DNA from: Novosphingobium sp. Gsoil 351
GTDB taxonomy: Bacteria > Pseudomonadota > Alphaproteobacteria > Sphingomonadales > Sphingomonadaceae
Length of the DNA stretch: 64,000 nt
Reading direction: 5' to 3'
NCBI RefSeq assembly: GCF_009707465.1
Contig: NZ_CP046120.1
Location: 1,827,501 to 1,891,500, forward strand
The position numbers and the translations under genes were made by a program. Of the stretch, positions 46,583 through 55,830 are shown piece after piece (the stretch's first letter is position 1; every line of letters begins with the position of its first letter). Under the pieces are notes generated by a model, which saw only the letters and a program-made list of their open reading frames with translations, made no database searches and was not told the DNA's origin.

Positions 46583-47865
46583 TCAAACATTGCCATGAGC
46601 CAGCATCGGCACGCCTAGCGCCGCCAATACTGCATCCCTCACCGCGAACGAATGCTCGTCGTCTCCGAACCACTGCAAGTAGTACTGGCCTCTCGGATCG
46701 TCCGCGCGCCGCACAAACACGACGCCGCTGGCAGCCGATTTGCGGGCGATCTCGACTCGCCGTTTGGGATTACCCTTGAAGGCAATGTCCGCAGGAATGC
46801 TAGCACAACGCAGCTTGTTGAGGATTGTGAGGGCGTCAGCCTCCAGTTCTGGGCTATCAGGGGCTACCGCCACCGATATCGGCACTGGCACCTCCCCCAC
46901 CAGCATCGCCAGCCGCTCGATCCCCGCCGCCCAGCCGACCGCCGGGGTGTGGGGCCCGCCCAGCGTCTCCATCAGCCCGTCATAGCGCCCGCCGCCTAGC
47001 ACCGTGCCCTGCGCGCCCAGCCGGTCGGTGACGAACTCGAAGGCGGTGTGGCGATAGTAGTCCAGACCTCTCACCAGCGATTCCGCGCGCTGCCAAGCGA
47101 CGCCCGCCGCGGCCAGCCCATCGCAGACCTTGCCGAAGAACGCCTGCGCCTCGCCGCTCAGGAAGGCGTCGATCTTGGGCGCGTCGGCCAGGAACGCCTT
47201 GTCGCGCGGGTCCTTGCTGTCGAGGATGCGCAGGGGATTTCGTTCCAGCCGCTCCTGGCTGTCCTCGCTCAAATTCGCCCGGTGATCGCGGAAGTATTCG
47301 ACCAGCGCCGTCCGCCACGCCTCGCGGCTGGCGCCATCGCCCAGCGTGTTGAGCTGCAAGGTCACCCCGTCCGCGATGCCCAGTTCCTTGAGCAGTTGAT
47401 CCGCCATCGCCAGCAGCTCGACGTCGGCCTGCGGCTCGCCCGCGCCGATGATTTCGGCGTCGAGCTGGTGGAACTGGCGGTAGCGGCCCTTTGCGGGCGT
47501 TCGTAGCGGAACAAGGGCCCGTGGGTGGCGACCTTCAAGGGCGCGTGCTGCTGCCAGCCGTTGGTAAGGTAGGCGCGGGCGATGCCGGCGGTAAATTCGG
47601 GGCGCAGGGTCAGCGATTCATCGCCGCGATCCGTAAAACTGTACATCTCCTTGGAGACGACATCGGTGGTCTCGCCGATCGAGCGGCTGAACACTTCGGT
47701 CTTCTCGAACACCGGCATCTCGATCCGGCGGAAGCGGTACAGCTTGCGCACGCGTTCGAAGGTTTCGACCACGTGCTGGAACGCCTCGGCCTCGGCGCCG
47801 AAGATGTCCTGGGTGCCGCGGATGGCCTGAGGCGTTTTCAGGGGCGGGGTTTTGGGCGTGGTCAT
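46583..47865 (-). pseudogene. hisS: Histidyl-tRNA synthetase, split by a frameshift
   Basis: HisS charges tRNA-His. The first frame (from ATG 47865) has motif 1 and 2 regions ([41 protein letters not shown]) and breaks at 47487-47493, where CAAAGGG reads into nonsense. One extra A (CAAAAGGG) restores [16 protein letters not shown], the expected motif 2 continuation, and the frame that runs to 46583, including [14 protein letters not shown] and [14 protein letters not shown] homopolymer deletion in an essential single-copy gene points strongly to sequencing error. Product about 427 aa when restored. Confidence 0.93.
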
Positions 47866-47994
47866 GCTGGCGCGGCGCTTAGCGGGAATGGGGATTTGGG
47901 GAAAGGGCGGCGCTCATTCCCCCTCCCGCCCGCGGGAAGGGGGATGCAAACGCGACCCGTTGCAACCGAAACCGCATCCCGGCATTGAGGGGGC

Positions 47995-49935
47995 ATGCAC
48001 AACGCACGCGCGGTCGCACCGCTCCTCGCCGCCCTTCTCCTCGCCACCTCGCCACTTGCCGCGCAGGCGCAGCGATCGACGCCGATGGCGCTGCCGATCT
48101 CGAGCACCATCCCCGCGGCGCAGGACGTTCCCTATCCCGGAACGATGGGCCTCGACATCGATGCAACCGATGTCGCCCGCGGGGTCTATCGCGTGACCCA
48201 GACGATTCCGGTCAGGCCGGGCGCGTCGGACTTCGTCCTCCTCTTGCCGCAATGGCTTCCGGGCAACCATTCGCCCACCGGCAACGCCGCGCTGATCAAC
48301 GATCTGCGTTTCACCGCCAACGGCAAGCCGCTGGCGTGGAGGCGCGATCCCGTCGATGTCTATGCGTTCCACGTCGCCATCCCCGATAGTGCGCGTGAAG
48401 TGACCGCAAGGTTCGTCCACACCTCGCCGTTGCAATCGAGCGAAGGCCGGATCACGATGACCCGCGAGATGCTGAACCTCCAGTGGGAGAAGATGAGCCT
48501 GTACCCGGCCGGCTTCTATGTCCGCCAGATCAAGGTCAAGCCGACGGTCAAGTTTCCCGAGGGCTGGACGGTCTTCACCGCGCTGGACGGCAGGTCCACC
48601 AAGGGCAGCACGGTAAGCTGGGCGGCGACCGAGTACGATGCGCTGGTCGATTCGCCCGTTTTCGCGGGCAAGCATGCGGTGCGCACCGACATCGGTCACG
48701 GGGTGTGGATGGATGCCATCGCCGACAAGCCCGAGCTGCTGGCGATCGCGCCGAACCGCATGCAGACCTATCGCAACCTGACCGACGAGGCGCTGGCGCT
48801 GTTCGGCGCACGGCACTTCGATCACTACGATTTCCTGCTGGCGTTGACCGACCGGATGGGCAGCATCGGCCTTGAGCACCACCGGTCGAGCGAGAACCAG
48901 TACGAACCCAGGGACTGGATCGAGTGGGACAAGATGGACTGGGACCACAACGTGATCCCGCACGAATTCGTCCACTCGTGGAACGGCAAATACCGCCGCC
49001 CGGCGGACCTGTGGACCCCCGACTACCGCACCCCGATGCAGGACAGCCTGCTGTGGGTCTACGAGGGGCAGACCCAGTTCTGGGGCTATGTCCTGGCGGC
49101 GAGATCGGGCGTACAGAACAAGCAGACCGTGCTCGACATGTTCGCCGCCGCCGCAGCGACCTATTCGGAAGGCCAGCCGGGACGCGGCTGGCGCTCGGTC
49201 GAGGACACCACCAACGATCCGATCATCAACCGCCGCCGCCCGGTGCCCTACACCTCGCTCACCCGCTCGGAGGACTACTACACCGAAGGCGCGCTCGTCT
49301 GGCTCGAGGCCGACCAGGTGATCCGCCAGGGCACGCGCGGCGCGCGTGGGCTCGACGACTTCGCGCGCGCTTTTTTCGGGATGCGCGACGGCGACTGGGG
49401 CGAGCTGACCTACGATTTCGACGAGGTCGTAAGAACGCTCAACGCGGTCTATCCGTATGACTGGGCGACGTTCCTGACCACGCGGATCAAGACTCCCGGC
49501 CAGCCCGCGCCGCTCGCCGGGATCGAACAGGCCGGCTATCGGCTGGTTTGGAAAGACAAGCCCAATTCCTACGACGAAGGCCGCTACGGCAACGTCAAGT
49601 CCACCAACCTCGCCTACTCGCTCGGGCTAAGCCTCGATGGCGACGGCAAGGTCACCGGCGTCCGCTGGGACAGTCCCGCGTTCGACGCCGGGTTGGTGAC
49701 CGGAAGCCAGATCATCGCGATCAACGAGGTCGCCTACAGCGCCGACGAGATCAAGAGCGCGATCACCGCGGCCAAGGGGGGCAAGGAGCCCCTCCGCCTG
49801 ATCGTCAAGCGCGGCGATTCGGTGCGCACTGTGCCGGTCGATTGGCACGGAGGCCTGCGCTATCCGTGGCTGGAGAAGACCACAAAGGGCGAGGCCGGGC
49901 TCGACCGCCTGCTCGCGCCAAAAGTCCGCAAGTGA
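47995..49935 (+). CDS. M61 family metallopeptidase with PDZ domain
   Basis: A 646-residue exported (signal peptide to about residue 25, ALLLATSPLAAQAQ) zinc peptidase of the M61 glycyl aminopeptidase family. The zinc motif HEFVHSWNGKYRRP starts at His323 (HExxH), with the third ligand Glu in VYEGQTQFWGYV. The N-terminal beta-rich domain (to about residue 200) binds the substrate, and a PDZ domain lies around residues 525-610 (SLGLSLDGDGKVTGV...SQIIAINEVAYS). It probably trims peptides in the periplasm. Followed by an overlapping gene (GTGA). Confidence 0.93.
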   Translation: MHNARAVAPLLAALLLATSPLAAQAQRSTPMALPISSTIPAAQDVPYPGTMGLDIDATDVARGVYRVTQTIPVRPGASDFVLLLPQWLPGNHSPTGNAALINDLRFTANGKPLAWRRDPVDVYAFHVAIPDSAREVTARFVHTSPLQSSEGRITMTREMLNLQWEKMSLYPAGFYVRQIKVKPTVKFPEGWTVFTALDGRSTKGSTVSWAATEYDALVDSPVFAGKHAVRTDIGHGVWMDAIADKPELLAIAPNRMQTYRNLTDEALALFGARHFDHYDFLLALTDRMGSIGLEHHRSSENQYEPRDWIEWDKMDWDHNVIPHEFVHSWNGKYRRPADLWTPDYRTPMQDSLLWVYEGQTQFWGYVLAARSGVQNKQTVLDMFAAAAATYSEGQPGRGWRSVEDTTNDPIINRRRPVPYTSLTRSEDYYTEGALVWLEADQVIRQGTRGARGLDDFARAFFGMRDGDWGELTYDFDEVVRTLNAVYPYDWATFLTTRIKTPGQPAPLAGIEQAGYRLVWKDKPNSYDEGRYGNVKSTNLAYSLGLSLDGDGKVTGVRWDSPAFDAGLVTGSQIIAINEVAYSADEIKSAITAAKGGKEPLRLIVKRGDSVRTVPVDWHGGLRYPWLEKTTKGEAGLDRLLAPKVRK

Positions 49936-50600
49936 GCCGGGCGCGAGACGCTCTGAAGCTGGGCAACCGGATCGCGCCACCGCGTTTTGTGCTGTTCCTC
50001 GTGCTCCTGCCCGCAGGCCTGTTCGTCTATCGCGCGGTGATGCACACCAACGCCTGGCTCGATCCGCTGGCGATGGCGTTCGATTTCGCCGCGGCGGTGT
50101 TCCTGCTCTCGCTGATCCCGCTGCTGCGCGACAGCGAGGCGGTGGATATCCGCAAGCACGCCGCCGAGAACGACGCCAACCGGGTGGCGCTGCTGGTGGT
50201 CACCACGCTGCTCACTTTCGCGGTGATGGCCGCGATCACCGCCGAGCTGAAGGGCGCGCAAGCGCACGATCCGGCGGCGATGGCCAAGCTGATCGGCACG
50301 CTGCTGCTGATCTGGCTGTTCGCCAACACGGTCTACGCGCTGCACTATGCCCACCTGTTCTACTCGCGCGAGGAGAAGACGGGCAAGGACGCGGCGGGGA
50401 TCGACTTTCCCGGCACCAAGACCCCCGACTACAAGGACTTCGCCTATTTCGCCGGGACCCTGGGGATGACCTTCCAGACCTCCGACACCGCGATCACCGC
50501 GCCGAAAATCCGCCACATCGCGCTGCTCCACAGCTTCGCCGCGTTCGTCTTCAACATCGGAGTGATCGCGTTCACGATCAACACGCTGGGCGGAAAGTAG
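49932..50600 (+). CDS. DUF1345 membrane protein
   Basis: A 222-residue integral membrane protein with about five helices (FVLFLVLLPAGLFVY, AVFLLSLIPLL, VALLVVTTLLTFAVMAAI, LIGTLLLIWLFANTVYAL and the C-terminal FAAFVFNIGVIAFTIN). The DUF1345 hallmark FPGTKTPDYKDFAYF, then GMTFQTSDTAI, is clear. The function is unknown. GTG at 49932 overlaps the M61 stop by 4 bases, so the two genes are coupled. Confidence 0.88.
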   Translation: MSRARDALKLGNRIAPPRFVLFLVLLPAGLFVYRAVMHTNAWLDPLAMAFDFAAAVFLLSLIPLLRDSEAVDIRKHAAENDANRVALLVVTTLLTFAVMAAITAELKGAQAHDPAAMAKLIGTLLLIWLFANTVYALHYAHLFYSREEKTGKDAAGIDFPGTKTPDYKDFAYFAGTLGMTFQTSDTAITAPKIRHIALLHSFAAFVFNIGVIAFTINTLGGK

Positions 50601-50639
50601 GATTGCCGCAGTGCAGCATTAGGGCTACGGGCCACGGCC

Positions 50640-51167
50640 ATGGACATCAGCAAGATTCCCGTCGGCGACAACCCGCCCGAAAGCCTCAACGTGATCATCG
50701 AGGTGCCGGTCGGCGGCGAGCCGGTGAAGTACGAGTTCGACAAGGCCAGCGGCGCACTGTTCGTCGATCGCATCCTCCACACGCCGATGCGCTATCCCGC
50801 CAACTATGGGTTCGTGCCGCACACGCTCAGCCCCGACGGCGACCCGCTCGACGCGCTGGTGATCGCGCGCAGCCCGTTCATCCCCGGCTGCGTCGTCCGC
50901 GCCCGCCCGATCGGGGTGCTCAACTTGGAAGACGAAGCCGGCGGCGACGAGAAGCTGATCTGCGTGCCGGTGGACACCACGTTTCCCTATTATTCCGACA
51001 TCGGCGAGCGCCAGGACCTGCCCTCAATCGTTCTCCAGCAGATCGAGCACTTCTTCACCCACTACAAGGACCTGGAATCCGAGAAGTGGGTCCGGGTCGG
51101 CAAGTGGGGCGATGCCGATGAGGCGCGGCGGATCGTCGAGGAAGCGATCGCGCGGGCGAAGAAATAG
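50640..51167 (+). CDS. ppa: Inorganic pyrophosphatase (family I)
   Basis: The 175-residue soluble family I pyrophosphatase hydrolyses PPi. The metal-binding cluster is DGDPLDALVIA, with further acidic residues in EDEAGGDEKLICVP; the N-terminal IPVGDNPPESLNVIIEVP is typical. It is probably a hexamer in the cytosol. ATG at 50640, 39 bases after the DUF1345 gene. Confidence 0.97.
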   Translation: MDISKIPVGDNPPESLNVIIEVPVGGEPVKYEFDKASGALFVDRILHTPMRYPANYGFVPHTLSPDGDPLDALVIARSPFIPGCVVRARPIGVLNLEDEAGGDEKLICVPVDTTFPYYSDIGERQDLPSIVLQQIEHFFTHYKDLESEKWVRVGKWGDADEARRIVEEAIARAKK

Positions 51168-51200
51168 GTCGATGCTTTCCGAGCTTGTCTCGGGAAGACC

Positions 51201-52547
51201 TTATTCCCCCGCCACCGTCATCCCGTCGACCCGCAGCGTCGGCACGTCGATCCCGCGGTAGATCTCAAGGTCGTTCGCCGCGCTGAGGTGCGCGAACATC
51301 TCCAGCAGGTTGCCGGCGATCGTGATCCCCGCGACCGGCCCGGCGAATTGCCCGTTCACGATCCGCAAGCCGCTGGCGCCGCGGCTGTAGTCGCCGGTCA
51401 CGCCGTTGACCCCCTGGCCGATCAGCTCGGTGACATAGACCCCGTCGGCGATGTCGCCGATCAGGTCGGCCACGCTGGCCGCGCCCGGCTCGATCCACAC
51501 GTTGCTCGCGCCGACCCCCGGCGAGCCGCCCTGGCCGCGCACCGCGTGGCCGGTGGGAGCCAGGCCAAGCTGGCGCGCCGAGGCCGAATCCATCAGCCAG
51601 CCGGTCAGCCGCCCGTCCTCGACCAGCGCGCGCGGCGCGGTGGGCAGACCTTCGCCGTCGAACGGGCGCGAGCGCAGCCCGCGCAGCCGGTGGGGATCGT
51701 CGCGGATGGTGATCCCGCGCGCGAACACCGCCTCGCCCGCGCGGCCGAGCAGGAAACTGGCCTTGCGCGCGATCGCCGCGCCGCTGATCGCGCCGAGCAA
51801 ATGCCCGACCAGCGATCCGCCGACCCGCGGCGAGAATACCACCGGGCGCGGGCCGCTGCTCAGCGGCTGCGGATCGAGCCGCGCGACCGCGCGCTCCCCC
51901 GCCAGCGCTCCGATCTCGTCCGGGCCGGGCAAGTCGGCGGCGTGGCGCGCGACGCGCCAGGCGTAGTCGCGCTGCATTCCCGCGCCCTCGCCCGCGATCA
52001 CGCTGGCCGAGAGCGAATGGCTGGTGGAGGCATACGCGCCCGCAAAGCCCGCGCTGGTCGCCAGCGCGACCACCGCCGCGCCGATGCTGGCGCTGCCGCC
52101 CTCGGAGTTGGTCACCCCGGCGACCGCGCGCGCGGCGTCCTCCGCCTGCTCGGCCCGCGCGCGCAGTTCGCCGGGAGCAAATTCGCGCGGATCGGCCTGG
52201 TCGAGCTGCGGGGGAAGGCCGCGCAGCAGCAAATCCTCGGGGGCCAGCCCGGCATACTTGTCCTCGGGCGCGGCGCGAGCCATCGCCACTGCCCGCGCGG
52301 CCAGCTCGGCCAGCGCTGCGTCGGACAGGTCGGACGAGCCGATGCTCGCGGTCCCCTGGCCGACGAACACCCGCAACGAGACGTGCTCGCTTTCGGAGCG
52401 CTCGACATCCTCGAGCGCACCCAGCCGGACCTGCACGCTTTGCGAGGAATCGGCGGCGAACAGCGTGTCGGCGGCGTCGGCGCCAGCGGCGCGGGCACGC
52501 TCAACCAACGCCTGGCAATGGGCTTGCGCTTGTTCCGGGGACAGCAT
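51201..52547 (-). CDS. pmbA: TldD/PmbA family protein (PmbA)
   Basis: A 448-residue PmbA homologue. TldD and TldE/PmbA form a metalloprotease in which TldD supplies the zinc HExxH motif; PmbA itself lacks it, as here. Family segments are RPVVFSPRVGGSLVGHLLGAISG, SRPFDGEGLPTAPRALVEDG and GQGVNGVTGDYSRGASGL (fragments). It may help maturation of modified peptides. No tldD is in the window. ATG at 52547. Confidence 0.92.
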   Translation of the reverse strand: MLSPEQAQAHCQALVERARAAGADAADTLFAADSSQSVQVRLGALEDVERSESEHVSLRVFVGQGTASIGSSDLSDAALAELAARAVAMARAAPEDKYAGLAPEDLLLRGLPPQLDQADPREFAPGELRARAEQAEDAARAVAGVTNSEGGSASIGAAVVALATSAGFAGAYASTSHSLSASVIAGEGAGMQRDYAWRVARHAADLPGPDEIGALAGERAVARLDPQPLSSGPRPVVFSPRVGGSLVGHLLGAISGAAIARKASFLLGRAGEAVFARGITIRDDPHRLRGLRSRPFDGEGLPTAPRALVEDGRLTGWLMDSASARQLGLAPTGHAVRGQGGSPGVGASNVWIEPGAASVADLIGDIADGVYVTELIGQGVNGVTGDYSRGASGLRIVNGQFAGPVAGITIAGNLLEMFAHLSAANDLEIYRGIDVPTLRVDGMTVAGE

Positions 52548-52642
52548 GGGGCGACCCTGACCTGACTTGGGTGCCGGCGGAATGCGGGCGAGGACACGCC
52601 TCTAACGGTGGGGCAAAGGGCGGTCAAACCGCCCGGAACGCT

Positions 52643-52951
52643 TCAGCCGATGCGCTCGATACCCAGGATCAGGCCGGTCAGGACGAACGGCAGCCCGATC
52701 GCGAGCAGCCACAGGAACGCCTGGTCGCGGCGATAATAGCCGCGCAGCGAAGCGTCGGCGGCCTGATCGTCGCTGAGCTTTTCCCAGCGCCGCTCGAACC
52801 GGCGGCAGGCGGGGATGATCGCGGCGACGAGCACGATCAGCGAAAAGTACGGCAGGATCGACCCTTGGGTAAACTTCTTCATCGCGCCGATGGTCATGAA
52901 GATCTGCAGCGCGGTGTAGACCAGCAGGGCATAGGCGACATTGTCGCTCAT
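52643..52951 (-). CDS. Small membrane protein
   Basis: A 102-residue protein with three hydrophobic segments (YALLVYTALQIFMTIGAM, LPYFSLIVLVAAIIPA and FLWLLAIGLPFVLTGLILGI) separated by a charged loop. No family name is known to me. The start is uncertain: ATG at 52951 (MSDNVAYALL) fits the start of the first helix, whereas ATG at 53056 has a better-spaced GGAG. The 296 bases to lptB hold a GGCGGG-GGCTTT-CCCGCC hairpin at about 53183-53200 and no other gene. Confidence 0.7.
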   Translation of the reverse strand: MSDNVAYALLVYTALQIFMTIGAMKKFTQGSILPYFSLIVLVAAIIPACRRFERRWEKLSDDQAADASLRGYYRRDQAFLWLLAIGLPFVLTGLILGIERIG

Positions 52952-53247
52952 CGCCTTGCGCCAGTCACACGGATGCGCCGCCGCGCGCGGACTATCGCTC
53001 CGGACATCGGTGCTGCGCGTGAACGTGTTTCGGTGGTCGCGCACGGCTTTGGCCATGTCCTTGACTCCATCCTGGTCCCGGACCCGACTATCACCCCTTC
53101 CGCCACCCTCGGCAAGCCTATTCACCAAATGTCCGCCCTGCGGCAAACGGCGAGTCATGCATAAATCCTGCCAGACGCGTGGTGGCGGGGGCTTTCCCGC
53201 CATGGCTCGCGTGCTATGGACCACTTCATGCGACCGAATACAGCCCG

Positions 53248-54051
53248 ATGAACCTGGCTCACGACCCCGCTATCGCCGCCACGCAGGCCGCCGCCTCAGG
53301 CGTCAATGGCGCGTCGCCTCCGATTCCCCAAGGCGGATTGGAGGTGGTCTCGATCGCCAAGAGCTATGACAAGCGCGCGGTGCTCAGCGACATTTCGCTT
53401 GCGGTGGGCAAGGGCGAGGTGCTCGGCCTGCTCGGTCCGAACGGCGCGGGCAAGACCACCTGCTTCTATTCGATCATGGGGCTGGTCCGCCCCGACAGCG
53501 GGCGGATCCTGCTCGACGGGATCGATATAACCCGTCTGCCGATGTATCGCCGGGCGATCCTGGGGCTGGGCTATCTGCCGCAGGAAACCTCGATCTTCCG
53601 TGGGATGACGGTCGAGCAGAACATCGCCAGCGTGCTCGAGCTGGTCGAGCCGGACAAGGCCACCCGTGCCGCCGAACTGGAACGCCTGCTCGGCGAATTC
53701 GGGCTGACCCGGCTGCGCGCCAGTCCGGCGATGGCGCTGTCCGGCGGCGAGCGGCGGCGCTGCGAAATCGCCCGGGCGCTGGCCGCCAATCCCTCGATCA
53801 TGCTGCTGGACGAGCCTTTCGCGGGGATCGATCCGCTCTCGATCAGCGACATCCGCGATCTGGTCAAGGACCTGGCCGCGCGCGGGATCGGGGTGCTGAT
53901 CACCGATCACAACGTCCGCGAAACGCTCGACATCGTCGACCGCGCCTGCATCATCTATGGCGGCCAGGTGCTGTTTGCGGGCTCGCCCGAAGCGCTGGTG
54001 GCGGACGAGAACGTGCGGCGCCTTTATCTGGGCGAGGGGTTCACGTTGTGA
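53248..54051 (+). CDS. lptB: LPS export ABC transporter ATP-binding protein
   Basis: LptB (267 aa) powers LptFG in lipopolysaccharide transport. Walker A GPNGAGKTT, signature LSGGERRRCEIARAL, Walker B IMLLDEPFAGIDP and the H-loop ITDHNVRET are intact. The N-terminal 35 residues are extra and disordered. In a sphingolipid-producing organism the exported glycolipid may differ from standard LPS. It is followed by rpoN, the usual neighbour. ATG at 53248. Confidence 0.95.
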   Translation: MNLAHDPAIAATQAAASGVNGASPPIPQGGLEVVSIAKSYDKRAVLSDISLAVGKGEVLGLLGPNGAGKTTCFYSIMGLVRPDSGRILLDGIDITRLPMYRRAILGLGYLPQETSIFRGMTVEQNIASVLELVEPDKATRAAELERLLGEFGLTRLRASPAMALSGGERRRCEIARALAANPSIMLLDEPFAGIDPLSISDIRDLVKDLAARGIGVLITDHNVRETLDIVDRACIIYGGQVLFAGSPEALVADENVRRLYLGEGFTL

Positions 54052-54066
54052 ACCGGTTCTCACCTT

Positions 54067-54164
54067 CCGCTCGTGCTGAGCGTGTCGAAGCACCGTCCTT
54101 TCTTGCTGCAGGCGCCGTGCCAGGAGTGAAGCACGGCGCTTCGGCAAGTTCAGGACGGCCGGGA
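54067..54164. repeat. REP-like inverted repeat between lptB and rpoN
   Basis: Arm 1 (54067-54101: CTCGTGCTGAGCGTGTCGAAG...) and arm 2 (54127-54164: ...CTTCGGCAAGTTCAGGACGG) are inverted copies of the TTCGACAAGCTCAGGACGA repeat family. The position just upstream of rpoN may affect co-transcription with lptB. Confidence 0.55.
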
Positions 54165-54177
54165 ACAGGGTAGGCTT

Positions 54178-55690
54178 ATGGCGCTGGGTCCTCGCCTGGA
54201 CCTGAGGCAAAGCCAGTCGCTGGTGATGACCCCCCCAGCTCCAGCAGGCGATCAAGCTGCTGGCGTTGTCCAACCTCGAACTGGAAACGGTGGTCGCCGA
54301 GGCGGTGGCGGACAATCCGCTGCTCGAAGCGGGCGAGGCCGGAGCGCCGGGCGATGCGGTCGAGCTCGAGCTTCCCGACGAACGCCGCACCAGCCTGGAA
54401 AGCTCCCCCATCGATCGGTTGATCGGCGAGGGCCGCGCCGCTGACGATCGCCCGCTCGACATCGACGCCACCGCACTCGACCGCGACCGTGACACCGGCG
54501 ACGGCAGCGAGCGCGCATCCGCGTTCGAGCTGGAACGCGGCGGCGATAGCGGGGGCGGGGGCGGGGAAAGCCTCTCGCTCGAGGAGCGGGGCGGGGGCGA
54601 GCCGAGCCTGGCCGAACACCTCCACGCCCAGGTCGGCCCCGCCGCGCGCGATGCGCGGCAGGCGGCCATCGCCCGCTGGCTGATCGACCAGCTCAGCGAG
54701 GCGGGCTACCTCGAAACTCCGCTGCGCGAGATCGCCGAAATGCTGGGGGCACCGCTCGCCGAGATCGAGGACGCCTTGCGCCTGGTCCAGTCGCTCGACC
54801 CGACCGGGGTCGGTGCGCGCTCATTGTCCGAATGCCTCGCGCTGCAGGCGATCGAGGCCGACCGCCACGATCCGTGCATGAAGCGGCTGATCGAGAACCT
54901 CGATCTCGTCGCCAAGGGCGCCTTCGCCCAGTTGAAGCGGATGTGCGGGGTCGATGACGAGGATTTCGCCGACATGCTCGCCGAACTGCGCAGCTACGAT
55001 CCGCGCCCGGGTCTGCGGTTCGGCGGCGGCCAGGCGGAATCGGTCACGCCTGACATCCTGATCCGCGCTCGCGCCGACGGCGGCTGGGACATCGCGCTCA
55101 ACCAGGCGACGCTGCCGCGGCTGGTGGTCAACCGAAGCTACTACGTCGAGCTCAAGCGATCGTGCAGCGACAAGGAATCACGCGGCTGGCTGGGCGACAA
55201 GCTCGCCGACGCCAACTGGATGATCAAAGCGCTCGACCAGCGCCAGAAGACGATCCTCAAGGTCGCCGCCGAACTGGTCAAGCAGCAGGACGGGTTCTTC
55301 CGCCGCGGCGTGGCCGAGCTCAAGCCGCTGACCCTGCGCACCGTCGCAGAGGCGATCGAAATGCACGAATCCACGGTCAGCCGGGTCACCTCGAACAAGT
55401 ATCTCAATTGCGAGCGCGGCACCTTCGAGCTGAAATACTTCTTTACCAGCGGGGTCGCTTCCGCCGATGGCGAGGGCGCGGTTTCGGCCGAGACCGTCAA
55501 GGCGCAAATCCGCGCGCTGATCGAGGCGGAGCAGCCCGACGCGATCCTCTCCGACGATACCCTGGTCGAGCTCTTGCGCGGCAAGGGCTTCGATCTCGCC
55601 CGGCGGACGGTGGCCAAATACCGCGAGGCGATAGGGCTGGGCAGCTCGGTCCAGCGGCGGCGGCAAAAGACGCTGGCGGGGGTGCGGTAG
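54178..55690 (+). pseudogene. rpoN: RNA polymerase sigma-54 factor, split by a frameshift
   Basis: The expected N-terminus MALGPRLDLRQSQSLVMTP is encoded from ATG 54178, but at 54230-54236 there are seven C where six are needed (ACCCCCCAG gives TPQLQQAIKLLALSNLELE). The remaining frame (from 54266) continues with NLELETVVAEAVADNPLL and holds the whole core and the RpoN box region with VASRRTVAKYRE-like sequence (RRTVAKYREAIGL). Sigma-54 directs nitrogen, flagellar and other promoters with bacterial enhancer proteins. A homopolymer insertion strongly suggests sequencing error. The restored product is about 504 aa. Confidence 0.92.
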
Positions 55691-55713
55691 GCCCGCGGTC
55701 CCGACCAGGAGAT

Positions 55714-55748
55714 CCCGTTCATCCTCAGCTTGTCGATGGACAAGCGGC
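55714..55748. repeat. REP-like unit after rpoN
   Basis: The unit CCCGTTCATCCTCAGCTTGTCGATGG is one member of the TTCGACAAGCTCAGGATGAACGG repeat family (here inverted). It is between rpoN and the peptide transporter gene. Confidence 0.5.
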
Positions 55749-55830
55749 GAATTGGAGTAGGACTTTTCGCCGGATGCTATACCCCGTGCCTATTCAGGCG
55801 CGGGCAAGCGTTTGTGGGGGACACGGCCGC

